Assembly: GCF_011764545.1 (NCBI RefSeq)
Contig: NZ_AP022870.1
Location: 8,190,001-8,254,000 of the forward strand
Source of the DNA: Phytohabitans flavus
Lineage (GTDB): Bacteria > Actinomycetota > Actinomycetes > Mycobacteriales > Micromonosporaceae
Direction: 5' to 3'
Length of the DNA stretch: 64,000 bases
Both the position numbers and the translations under genes were made by a program. The notes under the pieces were generated by a model. That model saw only the letters and a list, made by a program, of their open reading frames with translations. It did not search any database and was not told where the DNA came from. Shown here in pieces: positions 9,469 to 18,764 of the stretch; position 1 is the stretch's first letter; each line of letters opens with the position of its first letter.

Positions 9469-11561
9469 ATGCGGGAACGAGCCGAAGCCATCCTCCAGCG
9501 CCTCGCTGGCGACCACGCCAAGCTCCGCGAAGACCAGTGGCGGGCGATCGAGGCCCTGGTCGCGGGGCGTCGGCGGGTGCTCTGCGTGCAGCGCACCGGG
9601 TGGGGCAAGTCAGCGGTCTACTTCGTGGCCACCGCGCTCCTGCGGCAGCAGGGCACGACCGGGCCGACCGTCATCGTCTCGCCGCTGCTGGCGCTCATGC
9701 GCAACCAGGTCGAGGCGGCGGGCCGCGCCGGCATCCGGGCCCGCACGATCAACTCGGCCAACCTGGACGAGTGGGACCAGATCACCGACGAGATCCGGGC
9801 CGGCGCGGTCGACGTGCTGCTGATCAGCCCGGAGCGGCTCAACAACCCTGACTTCCGCGACACCGTGCTGCCCCGGCTGGCCGCCACCACCGGGCTGCTC
9901 GTGGTCGACGAGGCGCACTGCGTCTCCGACTGGGGGCACGACTTCCGGCCCGACTACCGGCGGCTGCGCACGTTCCTCGCCGGCCTGCCGGAGCGCACGC
10001 CGGTGCTGGCCACCACCGCGACCGCCAATGCCCGGGTCACCGCCGACGTGGCTGACCAGCTCGGTGACGCGCTGGTGCTGCGCGGGGCGCTCGACCGCGA
10101 CTCGCTGCGCCTGGCTGTGGTCGACCTCGCCACGCCGGCGCACCGCCTCGCCTGGCTGGCCGACCACCTCGACCGGCTCCCCGGCTCGGGGATCATCTAC
10201 ACCCTCACGGTCGCGGCGGCGGGGGAGGCGGCCGAGTTCCTCCGCTCGCGGGGTACCCGGTCGCGTCGTATACCGGCCAGTCCGACGACGCCGAGCGCCG
10301 TGCCGCCGAGCAGGACCTGCTGGACAACAAGGTCAAGGCGCTGGTGGCCACGTCCGCGCTGGGGATGGGCTTCGACAAGCCGGACCTGGGCTTCGTGGTC
10401 CACCTGGGTGCGCCGCCGTCGCCGATCGCGTACTACCAGCAGGTGGGGCGTGCCGGCCGGGCGGTCGAGCAGGCGGAGGTGCTGCTGCTGCCCGGCGCCG
10501 AGGACGCCGCGATCTGGCGCTACTTCGCCTCGCTCGCGTTCCCGCCGGAAGACCAGGTGCGCACCGTGCTGGCGGCGCTCTCCACCGACCGTCCACTCTC
10601 GACCCCCGCGCTGGAGCCGATCGTCGACCTGCGGCGTACGCGGCTGGAGCTGATGCTCAAGGTGCTCGACGTCGACGGTGCGGTCCACCGGGTGCGCGGC
10701 GGCTGGCTCGCGACCGGCGACCCGTGGACGTACGACGCCGCACGGCTGCACCGTGTCGCCGAGGCGCGCACCGCGGAGCAGCAGTCGATGCGCGAGTACA
10801 CGGCGACCGCGGGGTGCCGGATGGAGTTCCTGCGGCGGTGCCTCGACGACCCCGGCGCGGTCCCCTGTGGACGCTGTGACAACTGCACCGGGCCCCGGTT
10901 CGGCGCCGAGGTGTCGGCGCCCGCGCTCGCGGCGGCACAGGCGTTCCTGGGGCGGGCAGGGGTCGAGGTCCCGCCGAAGAAGCTGTGGCCCACCGGCCTT
11001 GAGCAGGTCGGCGTCCCCTTGCGCGGCAAGATCCTGCCCGGCGAGCAGGCGGCGAGCGGCCGTGCCGTGGGCCGCCTCTCCGACCTCGGCTGGGGCTCCC
11101 GGTTGCGTACTGTCGCCGGCCCCGACTCGCCCGACGCTCCGCTGCCCGCGGACGTGGCCGGCGCGGTGGTGGAGGTGCTCAAGACCTGGGCCCGCGGTGA
11201 TGACCCGTGGCTGGCGCGCCCGGTCGGCATCGTGGCCGTCGGTTCGCGCCGGCACCCGCGACTCGTCCAGAGCCTCGCCGAGCACATCGCGACCGTCGGG
11301 CGCCTGCCGCTGCTCGGGGTGCTGCCGCCCGCTGGCGAGGGCGGCGGCGCGCGGGGCAACAGCGCCCAGCGGGTGCGCACGCTGCACGGCGGGTTCGTGC
11401 CGCCGGACGATCTCGCCACGCGACTGGCCGCACTGGACGGTCCGGTGCTGCTCGTCGACGACCTGGTCGACTCGGGCTGGACCATGACGATGGCCGCCCG
11501 CCAGCTCCGCCTGGCCGGCGCACCGCTGGTCCTCCCGCTGGCGCTGGGCGTGAGCGGCTAG
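9469..11561 (+). CDS. RecQ-family DNA helicase fused to a phosphoribosyltransferase-like domain (frameshifted)
   Basis: ATG 9469 follows a good ribosome site (aggaagggg). The helicase shows Walker A QRTGWGKS, VDEAHCVSDWGHDFRPDY, ATTATAN and motif VI QQVGRAGR. It then has the RecQ zinc cysteines (CRMEF, CGRCDNC) near residues 450-475. In place of an HRDC domain, the last 200 or so residues end in VLLVDDLVDSGWTMT, the PRPP-loop signature of type I phosphoribosyltransferases. The frame breaks in the GGGG run at 10250-10253; one extra G gives SRGYPVASYTGQSDDAERR and 697 residues. It unwinds 3'-5' DNA in recombination or repair; the role of the phosphoribosyltransferase-like part is unknown. Confidence 0.88.
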
Positions 11562-11632
11562 CCGTGCTGCCGACAAAAGCCGCGTAATGTGGCAGAGGCA
11601 TTGAATTACATCGAACCGCGATACTTGTACGC

Positions 11633-12559
11633 GTGAACAACAGCCGCGTCGCCTTCATCGTCGCCGGGTTGGTGGTCGCCATCCTCGGCGGCTTCGGGCT
11701 CGGCCGGCTGACCAGCGGAGACGTGGCCAGACCGACCGCGGCCGTCGCAGCGCCGACCGCCGCCGCCGACCAGACCCACTCGCCTGGCGCCGGCCCGCAC
11801 ACCCACTCGGCCGGTGGCGGGAGCGGGGCCGCCGCGGGCGGCCTGGAGATCAGCGCGAGTGGGTACACGCTGGTGCCCGAGGCCACCGCGTTCACCGCTG
11901 GCCTGGCCGGCGAGCTCGCCTTCCGGATCGTGGACAGCGGGCAGCGGCCGGTCACCGACTTCGCGAGCGTGCACGACAAGCCGCTGCACATGATCGTGGT
12001 GCGCCGCGACCTGACCGGCTACCAGCACCTGCACCCGACCATGGCGCCGGATGGCCGCTGGACCGTGCCCCTCACGCTGCCCGAGCCGGGGGTCTGGCGG
12101 GCGTACGCGGACTTCACCGCCAACGCCGCCACCGGGCAGACCGCCGTCACGCTCGGCACCGACCTCACCGCGCGCGGCGACTACGTGCCGCGCGCCCTGC
12201 CCGACGCCGCGACCCAGGCGACCGTCGACGGCTTCACCGTCAGTTACCAGGGCACGCCGCAGACCGCTGCGATCCAGCCGCTGCTCTTCACCGTCGCGCA
12301 ACCTGCCGCACCGGGCACGAAGACCGCCGCGCCGGAGACGCCGGGCGTGGAGCTGGAGCGCTACCTCGGCGCGTACGGCCACCTTGTGGTGCTGCGTGAG
12401 GGCGACCTCGGCTACGTGCACGTCCATCCCGAGCCGGAGCTCGTGGGTGGCGCGGTGAAGTTCTGGCTGGCCGCGCCGAGCCCGGGGCGCTACCGGATGT
12501 ACTTCGACTTCCAGGTCGCCGGGAAGGTGCACACGGCCGAGTTCACGCTGCGGGTGTGA
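11633..12559 (+). CDS. Secreted His-rich protein, possible metal handling
   Basis: GTG 11633 gives 308 residues with a signal peptide or anchor (VAFIVAGLVVAILGGFGLG) and an Ala/His-rich linker. Two similar beta-sandwich-like halves follow. His-containing motifs recur: HDKPLHMIVV, YQHLHP, AYGHLVVLRE and GYVHVHP. The pattern HLHP/HVHP with neighbouring Met suggests binding of copper or another soft metal, and relatives often sit near copper genes, but no such gene is adjacent here. The start lies about 8 bases after a TACTTG-like -10, so the message is probably nearly leaderless. It overlaps the convergent methyltransferase gene by 17 bases. Function is not established. Confidence 0.7.
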   Translation: MNNSRVAFIVAGLVVAILGGFGLGRLTSGDVARPTAAVAAPTAAADQTHSPGAGPHTHSAGGGSGAAAGGLEISASGYTLVPEATAFTAGLAGELAFRIVDSGQRPVTDFASVHDKPLHMIVVRRDLTGYQHLHPTMAPDGRWTVPLTLPEPGVWRAYADFTANAATGQTAVTLGTDLTARGDYVPRALPDAATQATVDGFTVSYQGTPQTAAIQPLLFTVAQPAAPGTKTAAPETPGVELERYLGAYGHLVVLREGDLGYVHVHPEPELVGGAVKFWLAAPSPGRYRMYFDFQVAGKVHTAEFTLRV

Positions 12560-13684
12560 GGAGCCGCTCCAGCGCCGGCGTCACGCCCCACTCGGCCACC
12601 ATCCGCGCGTACTCCTCGCGCTGCGCCTCAGTCGGCGGCGCGTCCGTGCGGCGGGCGCGGAGCAGCAGGTTGCGCGGCGTGTGGCGGGAGTCGACGAACT
12701 CCACCACCTCGACCTTGTAACCGCGCAGGCGGAGCAGACCCGCACGCAGCGCGTCGGTGAGGACGTCCGCGAAGCGCTCGCGGAGGATGCCCTGCCGGGT
12801 GAGCAGCGGGTACGGCTCGGGAGCCCCGTGCCGCGCAGCTGCGCCGCGATGTCGTGGTGGCAGCACGGCGCGGCGAGCACCCACTGGGCCTCCCACCGGA
12901 CCGCCCGGGCGAGCGCCTCGTCGGTCGCGGTGTCGCACGCGTGCAGTGCCAGCACCAGGTCGGGCTGGAAGTCGACCTCGGCGTCGGCGATCGTTCCCGC
13001 CACGAACCGCACCCGGTCGGCGCAGCCCAGCCGCTCCGCCAGCTCGGTGTTGCGGCGGCGCTGGTCCTCGCGCACGTCCACCCCGACCACGTCCACGTCG
13101 ACGCCCTGCCCAGCGAGGTACCGGTACGCGGCGAACGTCAGGTACGCGTTGCCGCAGCCCAGGTCGACCACCCGCAGCCGCTCGGGCAGGGGGGACACCG
13201 AGGCGGCGAGCGCGCGCAGGAACGCGTCCACCTGCCGCCGCTTGGCCGCGTTGCCGCCGATCGCGTCGAAGAGCGGGTCGCCCGGTTCGAGCAGGTACTC
13301 CTTCGCCCGGTCGTGCGCCTCCGGCTCAGCAGGGCGGTCGGCGGCGGCCCGGTGCACCTGGGCCTCGCCCTTCTTGGTCACCCGCAGCTGGACCGTCGCG
13401 TCGGCGGTCTCCACGTGCCAGTTGCCGAACGGCTCGGCCAGCAGTGCGTCCACCGCCGCGCCAGCCTCGGGACCGGGCACCACGTTGCGGGTGTGCGGGC
13501 GGGCGCCGTCGTTGGTGACGATCTGTAGCCGGGTGCCGCCCTTGAGCGTGACCGGGCGTACCTCCGCGCGGACGACCGAGGGGACCTGTCCCCGCCGCCG
13601 GCCAGCGGCGACGGCCCGGGTGAGCCCCGGGTCCAGCAGTAGCGCCCGCACTTCGGCGAGCGCGTCGTCGAGCGGGCGCACCAT
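12543..13684 (-). CDS. Class I SAM-dependent methyltransferase (frameshifted)
   Basis: ATG 13684 opens MVRPLDDALAEVRALL, an N-terminal domain of about 170 residues. The methyltransferase core follows with VVDLGCGNAYLTFAAYRYL (SAM motif I), VDVREDQRRRN and VLALHACDTATDEAL. WVLAAPCCHHDIAAQL matches the Methyltransf_32/METTL25-like group. The frame breaks at the CCCC run (plus strand) at 12824-12827. With one base added it reads RGTGAPEPYPLLTRQGILRE and ends at 12543, giving 380 residues. The substrate is unknown; RNA or protein methylation is plausible for the group. An upstream ATG at 13762 is too far from any ribosome site. Confidence 0.8.
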
Positions 13685-13809
13685 GTAACGAAGCCTATCT
13701 ACCGACCTGGGGTTGAACCCTTGGGAGCCCTCCCACGTAATGACGTGCGAAGCGGACGGCACTCAGCCGTCGGACGGCGCTTCTCCACACAGCAGGAGAG
13801 TGCACGCGC

Positions 13810-14610
13810 ATGTCCAGGAGCAGAGAGATCAGCCGCCGCTCGAAGATCGCCATCACCGCCGGTGTGGCGCTCGCGCTCTTCGGCACGGGCATCGGTGTCG
13901 CCGCCGCTGGGGGCGAGTCCGCCGCGCCGACTGTCGACTGCCCGGTAGTGGGCGACAAGCTGCCCGCCGTTCCGGCGTCCGCGCAGGCCGAGGTGTCGCG
14001 AAACCTCGCCCTGCTGAACACCCAGATCGAGGAGGCGAACCGCCGGCTGGCCACCAGCCAGGGCGAGGGCGGCCCGAACTTCGTGCAGAACGCGATCCTC
14101 GGCCCGCTGAAGGACAAGCGCGCCGCCACGATCGACCGCATCTCGATCGCGATCGGCCGGCAGGGTACGCGGCCCCAGGGTCTGGAGTCGCTGGCCACGT
14201 GCACGCTGGGCACGGCTGGCGGGGGCGGGGCGGCCGAGGACCCGGAGGCGCCGGCGGGCGAGCCCCCAGCCGAGCAGCAGCCGCCCGCCGCCGAGCAGCC
14301 GGACGACCAAGCACCGGCCTCCGGCACCATCAGCTGCCCGGACGTGGCCAGCCAGCTTCCGGCCGTACCAGCCGGCGCGCGGGCCGAGGTCGACCGCAAC
14401 CTCGCGCTGCTGGACACCCAGATCGCCGAGGCGAACGCGCGGCTGGTGAGCACGGTGGGCCAGGGCGGCCCGAACTTCGTGCAGAACGCGATCCTCGGTC
14501 CGCTGGAGGACAAGCGGTTCGCGACGATCAACCGGATCGCCACCGCCATCGGCCGCATCGACGCGCGTCCCGTGGGTCTCGACGCGCTGGCACCCTGCAC
14601 GGTCAGCTGA
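13810..14610 (+). CDS. Secreted protein made of two 92-residue repeats
   Basis: A ribosome site (caggagag) precedes ATG 13810. The 266-residue product has a signal peptide (ITAGVALALFGTGIGVAAA). Two ungapped repeats of 92 residues follow, at 42-133 and 174-265, joined by an acidic Pro/Ala/Gln linker. Each repeat starts and ends with a Cys (CPVV...ATC; CPDV...APC), so an intra-repeat disulfide is likely. Each also contains RNLALL(N/D)TQI and the invariant block GGPNFVQNAILGPL. No family is recognised. Two hairpins follow the stop, so it is a single-gene transcript. Confidence 0.75.
   Translation: MSRSREISRRSKIAITAGVALALFGTGIGVAAAGGESAAPTVDCPVVGDKLPAVPASAQAEVSRNLALLNTQIEEANRRLATSQGEGGPNFVQNAILGPLKDKRAATIDRISIAIGRQGTRPQGLESLATCTLGTAGGGGAAEDPEAPAGEPPAEQQPPAAEQPDDQAPASGTISCPDVASQLPAVPAGARAEVDRNLALLDTQIAEANARLVSTVGQGGPNFVQNAILGPLEDKRFATINRIATAIGRIDARPVGLDALAPCTVS
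13933..14604 (+). repeat. Intragenic tandem duplication (two 276-bp units)
   Basis: Units 13933-14208 and 14329-14604 encode the two 92-residue repeats of the secreted protein. They align without gaps. The stretch coding for PNFVQNAILGPL is nearly identical in DNA (14073-14110 compared with 14469-14506), which points to a fairly recent duplication or to gene conversion. Confidence 0.85.
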
Positions 14611-14619
14611 CCCACGGCT

Positions 14620-14681
14620 CCCTGGCGCGACCCGCAGCGCGCCAGGGTTGAAGGGCCCCTCCACCGGAGGGGCCCTTTCCT
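14620..14681 (+). terminator. Double hairpin terminator
   Basis: Two hairpins stand in tandem after the repeat-protein gene. A 10-bp stem (CCCTGGCGCG 14620-14629 with 14638-14647) is followed by a 12-bp stem (AAGGGCCCCTCC 14651-14662 with 14666-14677, 3-base loop) and a short T-rich run. The second is a textbook intrinsic terminator. Confidence 0.85.
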
Positions 14682-14691
14682 TAGATATTGA

Positions 14692-14748
14692 GCTACCGCG
14701 ATGTCCGTCGTGGTCCGGACCGCTGCTCCCGCGGCCTCACCCTCCGCG
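14692..14748 (+). repeat. Dispersed 57-bp intergenic repeat, copy A
   Basis: This segment matches 31302-31358 at about 50 of 57 positions, including GTCCGTCGTGGTCCGGACCG around the palindrome GGTCCGGACC. Both copies lie just after the 3' end of a plus-strand gene. Similarity weakens but continues for some tens of bases downstream. Confidence 0.65.
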
Positions 14749-14929
14749 CCTCACAACCCCAGCCCGCACGGCGGGCATCGGGGTCCGCCGACCCGTCCCT
14801 GACCCGGATGCTGCTCAGAACCCGTTCGTCGAGTGGTCGGGCATCTGTCACCACACTCCGGTGGCTTCGGGCGCGAAACGCTCACCGTCGCGGCTGCGCA
14901 ACGGCTGCGCGACCGCCTACCATCCGGGC

Positions 14930-15559
14930 ATGGCCTACCGCGCGAAAATGGCAGCCGCGCTTTCCGGCGCAAGCGTCGGTCAGCTCGCGCGCTGGCGCAA
15001 AGGCGACAAGCCGCTTCTCGTTCCCGAGGTCTCTACCGATCCGATCTTGTACTCGTTCCGGGATCTTGTCGCGTTGCGCAGCTTCACCTACCTGCGTGAG
15101 AAGGTGTCCCTGCAGAAGATCCGCAAGGCGCTCGGCAACCTGCGGGAGCTCGGCGGACTCGATCACCTCTCGCAGTACAAGCTGGTGGCCCACGGCGTGA
15201 GCAGTGTCGTGCTGGTCGCCCCGGACGGCGACCACGGTGTCGACCTCGTCGACCGGCCAGGCCACCACGTCACAGTGCTCGCGATCGGCGACGTGCTTGA
15301 GTCGTTCCCGTTCCGCGACATCGAGGTGCCGAGCCTGCGCCGGCCCCAGCCGAGGATCAGCGTGGATCCCAGCGTGCGGCGGGGCACACCGGTCGTCGCT
15401 GGCACCCGTGTCTCCTACGACCTTGTCGCCGGACTACTACGGGATGGGGTGCCGGCGGAGGAGGTAGCCGACTACTACCCGAGTGTCACCGCCGAGGCGG
15501 CTCGGGACGCGCTAGCGTTCGCTGACCACGTAGACGGCATATCCCAGCGAGCGGCCTGA
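14930..15559 (+). CDS. HTH/DUF433 antitoxin
   Basis: ATG 14930 gives 209 residues. The N-terminal third is MerR-like helix-turn-helix (VGQLARWRK, then SFRDLVALRSFTYLRE and VSLQKIRKAL). The C-terminal third is DUF433 (ISVDPSVRRGTPVVAGTRV, LLRDGVPAEEVADYYP). It is the intact counterpart of the frameshifted antitoxin at 8620-9281. The stop overlaps the toxin start (TGATG). Neutralisation of the PIN-like toxin and operon autoregulation are expected for this architecture. Confidence 0.85.
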   Translation: MAYRAKMAAALSGASVGQLARWRKGDKPLLVPEVSTDPILYSFRDLVALRSFTYLREKVSLQKIRKALGNLRELGGLDHLSQYKLVAHGVSSVVLVAPDGDHGVDLVDRPGHHVTVLAIGDVLESFPFRDIEVPSLRRPQPRISVDPSVRRGTPVVAGTRVSYDLVAGLLRDGVPAEEVADYYPSVTAEAARDALAFADHVDGISQRAA

Positions 15560-15993
15560 TGCTCATCCTGCTCGACGAGGACGTTCCCCATCAGGTAATC
15601 GACGTCCTCCAGCATGTGCTGCGCCAGCATCAGGTTGATCACATTCATGGGATCGGCTGGTCGAAGAAGAAGGATCACTTCGTCTACAAGGATGCGAAGC
15701 AGGCCGGCTACGACGTGATCGTGACTAACGACGACCACCAGATGTCCGACCCGGACGAGTGCCGAGACGTCCGTAAGTCCGGGCTACACCGGGTGTCGTA
15801 CAAGCACCGAGGCAAGGGGCTGCCGGGTTTGGCGTTAGCGACGGCGAGCATCATCGCGGCGATGCCGGACATCATCGTGGAGTTGGAGAAGACCGAAGGG
15901 CAGCGGCTAGTAGAGATCACGCAGATCGACGCGAGGCACCGTCGGTACACGATTACGGACCCGAACCGGAACCCACCCAAGTATTGGCGCTGA
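15559..15993 (+). CDS. PIN-like toxin (DUF5615-like)
   Basis: The 144-residue protein begins MLILLDEDVPHQVIDVLQHVL and contains YDVIVTNDDHQM, the paired acidic motifs of PIN-like ribonuclease toxins. ATG 15559 overlaps the antitoxin stop. The hairpin at 16030-16068 ends the two-gene operon. It differs substantially in sequence from the toxin at 8202-8711, so the two loci are not a recent duplication. RNase activity is inferred from the fold. Confidence 0.82.
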   Translation: MLILLDEDVPHQVIDVLQHVLRQHQVDHIHGIGWSKKKDHFVYKDAKQAGYDVIVTNDDHQMSDPDECRDVRKSGLHRVSYKHRGKGLPGLALATASIIAAMPDIIVELEKTEGQRLVEITQIDARHRRYTITDPNRNPPKYWR

Positions 15994-16029
15994 GAACACG
16001 ACGATCGGGCCAACGCGGCGAAGGCGTGT

Positions 16030-16068
16030 CGCAGCTGACCGCCTCGCACGAGGTGGCGGTCAGCTGCG
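16030..16068. terminator. Hairpin terminator after the second toxin gene
   Basis: A perfect 14-bp stem (CGCAGCTGACCGCC 16030-16043 with 16055-16068) closes an 11-base loop between the convergent toxin and helicase genes. It can serve both. Confidence 0.75.
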
Positions 16069-16156
16069 GGTGGTCGCGGTACTTGCCGGGCTGGGGCGCG
16101 TCGGCGTGCTGAGGTCACACCGTGAGCGCGTCGGGCGCCCCACCTCGGTTGGCGTG

Positions 16157-17758
16157 TTAGTCGGTGGCGGCCTCAGCGGCGCCGCCTGAGCCGCCACTGC
16201 GGCGGCGACGGCGGCGGCGGGGCTTGGCGGCGGCGGTGGGTGCCTCGACGGTGGTAGCGCCGGGCTCGACGGCCGTGGCCTCCTGCTCCGCGCCCGAGAC
16301 GACCTCGCCGGCCCGGCGGCGCCGGCGCTGGCGGCGCGGGCCGGTGGGCTCCCCGGACTCAGACGGATCTCCGGCGGGCTCGCGCCCGTCACCCGTACCA
16401 GAGCGGGAGCGGGATCGACCGCGGACCGCTGGCTGGCCGCGGCGGCGCCCACGACCCCGGCCACCCAGGTCTTCCTCGGCCTCGGCCGCGAGGCCGGCCC
16501 GGGTGCGCTCGGCGGTGGGCAGGGTGCCCGAGATGTCGGTGGGGATGTCGAGGTCGGTGTAGAGCCACGACGAGGTGTGGTACGTCTCCGGCGGCTCGGC
16601 CATCTCCAGGCCCAGCGACTTGTCGATCAGCCGCCACCGGGGCATGTCTTCCCAGTCGACGAACGTCACGGCCACGCCGCTGGCCCCGGCCCGGCCGGTG
16701 CGCCCGATGCGGTGGGTGTAGGTGTCCGGATCTTCCGGGCAGTCGTAGTTGACCACGTGGGTGACGCCGGAGACGTCGAGCCCGCGGGCGGCGACGTCGG
16801 TGGCGACGAGCACGTCGATCTTGCCGGCCCGGAACGCCCGCAGCGCCCGCTCGCGCGCGCCCTGCCCCAGGTCACCGTGGACGGCCGCGGCCGCGAAGCC
16901 GCGGAAGTCGAGGTCTTCGGCGACGCGGTCGGCGGACCGCTTGGTGCGGGTGAAGATCATGGTGAGGCTCCGCCCGTCGGCCTGGAGCACGCGGGAGAGC
17001 ACCTCGATCTTGTTCATCGGGTGGGTGCGGTAGGCGACCTGCTTGGTCAGCGGCGACGCCCCGGTCTCGGCGCTGTGCCCGGCGTGGATCGTCACCGGGT
17101 GGCGCAGGAAGCGGCGGGCCAGCGCCACGATCGGATCGGGCATCGTGGCCGAGAAGAGCATTGTCTGCCGGTCTTCGGGCAGCATCGCCAGGATCTTCTC
17201 GACGTCGTCGAGGAAGCCCAGGTCGAGCATGCGGTCGGCCTCGTCGAGGACCAGCGCGTGCACGCGGTCGAGGCGGAGGCGCTTCTGCTTGGTCAGGTCC
17301 AGCAGGCGGCCGGGCGTGCCGACCAGGATCTCCACGCCCGAGCGGAGCGCGTCGATCTGCGGCTCGTACGCCACGCCGCCGTAGATCGGCAGCACCCGCA
17401 CGCCACGGGTGCGCCCGGCGGCGGCGAGGTCCTTGGCCACCTGGAGGCCCAGCTCACGGGTAGGGACGACGACAAGCGCCTGCGGCACGCCGTCGCTGCC
17501 CTCGGCGGGCGCGAAGACCCGCTCCAGCAGCGGCACGCCGAAGCCCAGCGTCTTGCCGGTGCCGGTGGGCGCCTGTCCGATCAGGTCCGAGCCGCGCAGC
17601 GCGATCGGCAGCGCGTACTCCTGGATCGCGAAAGCCCTGGTGATGCCGACGTTCGACAGCGCCTCGACGGTCTCCGGGCGGACGCCCAGATCGGCGAAGG
17701 AAGGGCTGTCGGGGCGGACCGGGGCTCGGGTGATGGTCTCTTCTTCGATCTCGCTCAT
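16157..17758 (-). CDS. DEAD-box ATP-dependent RNA helicase
   Basis: The 533-residue protein has the Q motif (AFAIQEYALPIAL), motif I APTGTGKT, PTRELG, VLDEADRM, FSATMP and motif VI HRIGRTGRAG. The C-terminal 150 residues are low-complexity, dominated by Arg/Gly and poly-Arg runs (RRQRRRRR, KPRRRRRRR). They probably bind RNA non-specifically, as in RhlE/CsdA-like proteins. It would remodel RNA in ribosome assembly or decay, often under cold stress. It is transcribed divergently from the ferritin-like gene, with a 278-base gap between them that would carry both promoters. Confidence 0.93.
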   Translation of the reverse strand: MSEIEEETITRAPVRPDSPSFADLGVRPETVEALSNVGITRAFAIQEYALPIALRGSDLIGQAPTGTGKTLGFGVPLLERVFAPAEGSDGVPQALVVVPTRELGLQVAKDLAAAGRTRGVRVLPIYGGVAYEPQIDALRSGVEILVGTPGRLLDLTKQKRLRLDRVHALVLDEADRMLDLGFLDDVEKILAMLPEDRQTMLFSATMPDPIVALARRFLRHPVTIHAGHSAETGASPLTKQVAYRTHPMNKIEVLSRVLQADGRSLTMIFTRTKRSADRVAEDLDFRGFAAAAVHGDLGQGARERALRAFRAGKIDVLVATDVAARGLDVSGVTHVVNYDCPEDPDTYTHRIGRTGRAGASGVAVTFVDWEDMPRWRLIDKSLGLEMAEPPETYHTSSWLYTDLDIPTDISGTLPTAERTRAGLAAEAEEDLGGRGRGRRRGQPAVRGRSRSRSGTGDGREPAGDPSESGEPTGPRRQRRRRRAGEVVSGAEQEATAVEPGATTVEAPTAAAKPRRRRRRRSGGSGGAAEAATD

Positions 17759-18036
17759 GGAGTTTTAGGGGTGCCCTCTCGTGGTGCGCCCCGTTTCGTC
17801 CTAGGGCGCTCATTTCGGTCTGGCGCGGGCCACGCGCGATCGCGGTGGTCGATGCGATCGCGGGCCGCACGCGCTGCTGGCTGGGGTAGGAACGATCTCT
17901 GGCCAGCGGCAACGTGCGCAATGCTACCTGACGTGGGCGAACTGTGCTCAGATTGTGTCCGCCGAACCTGCGCTCGGCCCCGTAGAAGGGGACGTCGAGC
18001 CCGGCGAGAAACGATCAGGGCTAGTAACCTGCGGGC

Positions 18037-18714
18037 GTGACAGAAGTCTCCAAAACTGTGTCCGAGGTCTTCCAGCCGAGCCCTGCCGTCGTCGAGCTGC
18101 TCGGCATGGTGGCGTACGCCGAGCTGCTCGCCTTCGACCGGATGGCAGCCGACGCCCGGCTCGCCCCCGACCTACGGCGCCGGGCGGTGCTCAGCGAGAT
18201 GGCCGCCGTGGAGATCGTCAACTACCGCCGCCTCGAGACCCGTCTCACCGAGCACGGCGCCGATCCGGACCGCGCCATGATGCCGTACGTGGCGGCGCTA
18301 CAGGAGTACCACGAGCTCACCGAGCCGAAGGACTGGCTGGAGGCGCTCGCCAAGGCGTACGTGTGGGACGGCATCGCCGACGACTTCTTCCGCGAGGTGG
18401 CCGCCTTCCTCCTGCCGGAAGACCGTGACCTGGTGCTCGACGTGCTACACGACTCGCAGTACGAGGACTTCGCCGCCAAGGAGATCAGGGCCGCGATCGC
18501 CGCCGACCCGAAGGTGGCCAACAGGCTCTCGATGTGGGCCCGCCGCCTGGTCGGGGAGGGGCTCTCCCAGGCGCAGCGCATGGCCGGCGACCGGATCGCG
18601 CTTACCGTCCTGATCGTGGAGGGTTCGGAGGATCAGGCGGGCGTACAGGCGCTTCTGAAGCGGCTCACCGCGGCGCACACCGCTCGGATGGCCGCTGTGG
18701 GTCTCAACAACTGA
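18037..18714 (+). CDS. Ferritin-like (MiaE_2-type) protein
   Basis: GTG 18037 gives 225 residues of mostly helical sequence. Glu-rich helices (AYAELLAFDRMA, SEMAAVEIVNYRRLE, YVWDGIADDFFREVA, QYEDFAAKEI) supply carboxylate and His-type ligands typical of a ferritin-like diiron bundle. In actinobacteria this family is annotated as tRNA-(ms2io6A)-hydroxylase-like, but the tRNA role is not proven and the organism may lack the substrate. Position between a DEAD-box helicase and DUF3107/TetR genes is a conserved actinobacterial neighbourhood. Confidence 0.8.
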   Translation: MTEVSKTVSEVFQPSPAVVELLGMVAYAELLAFDRMAADARLAPDLRRRAVLSEMAAVEIVNYRRLETRLTEHGADPDRAMMPYVAALQEYHELTEPKDWLEALAKAYVWDGIADDFFREVAAFLLPEDRDLVLDVLHDSQYEDFAAKEIRAAIAADPKVANRLSMWARRLVGEGLSQAQRMAGDRIALTVLIVEGSEDQAGVQALLKRLTAAHTARMAAVGLNN

Positions 18715-18720
18715 CCGGAC

Positions 18721-18755
18721 CGCTCTCGCGGCCGCGCTCGGCGGCCGCGGGAGCG
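18721..18755. terminator. Bidirectional hairpin terminator
   Basis: A 15-bp stem with one mismatch (18721-18735 with 18741-18755) around a 5-base loop lies between the convergent ferritin-like and DUF3107 genes. Confidence 0.75.
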
Positions 18756-18764
18756 CGGTGCTTG

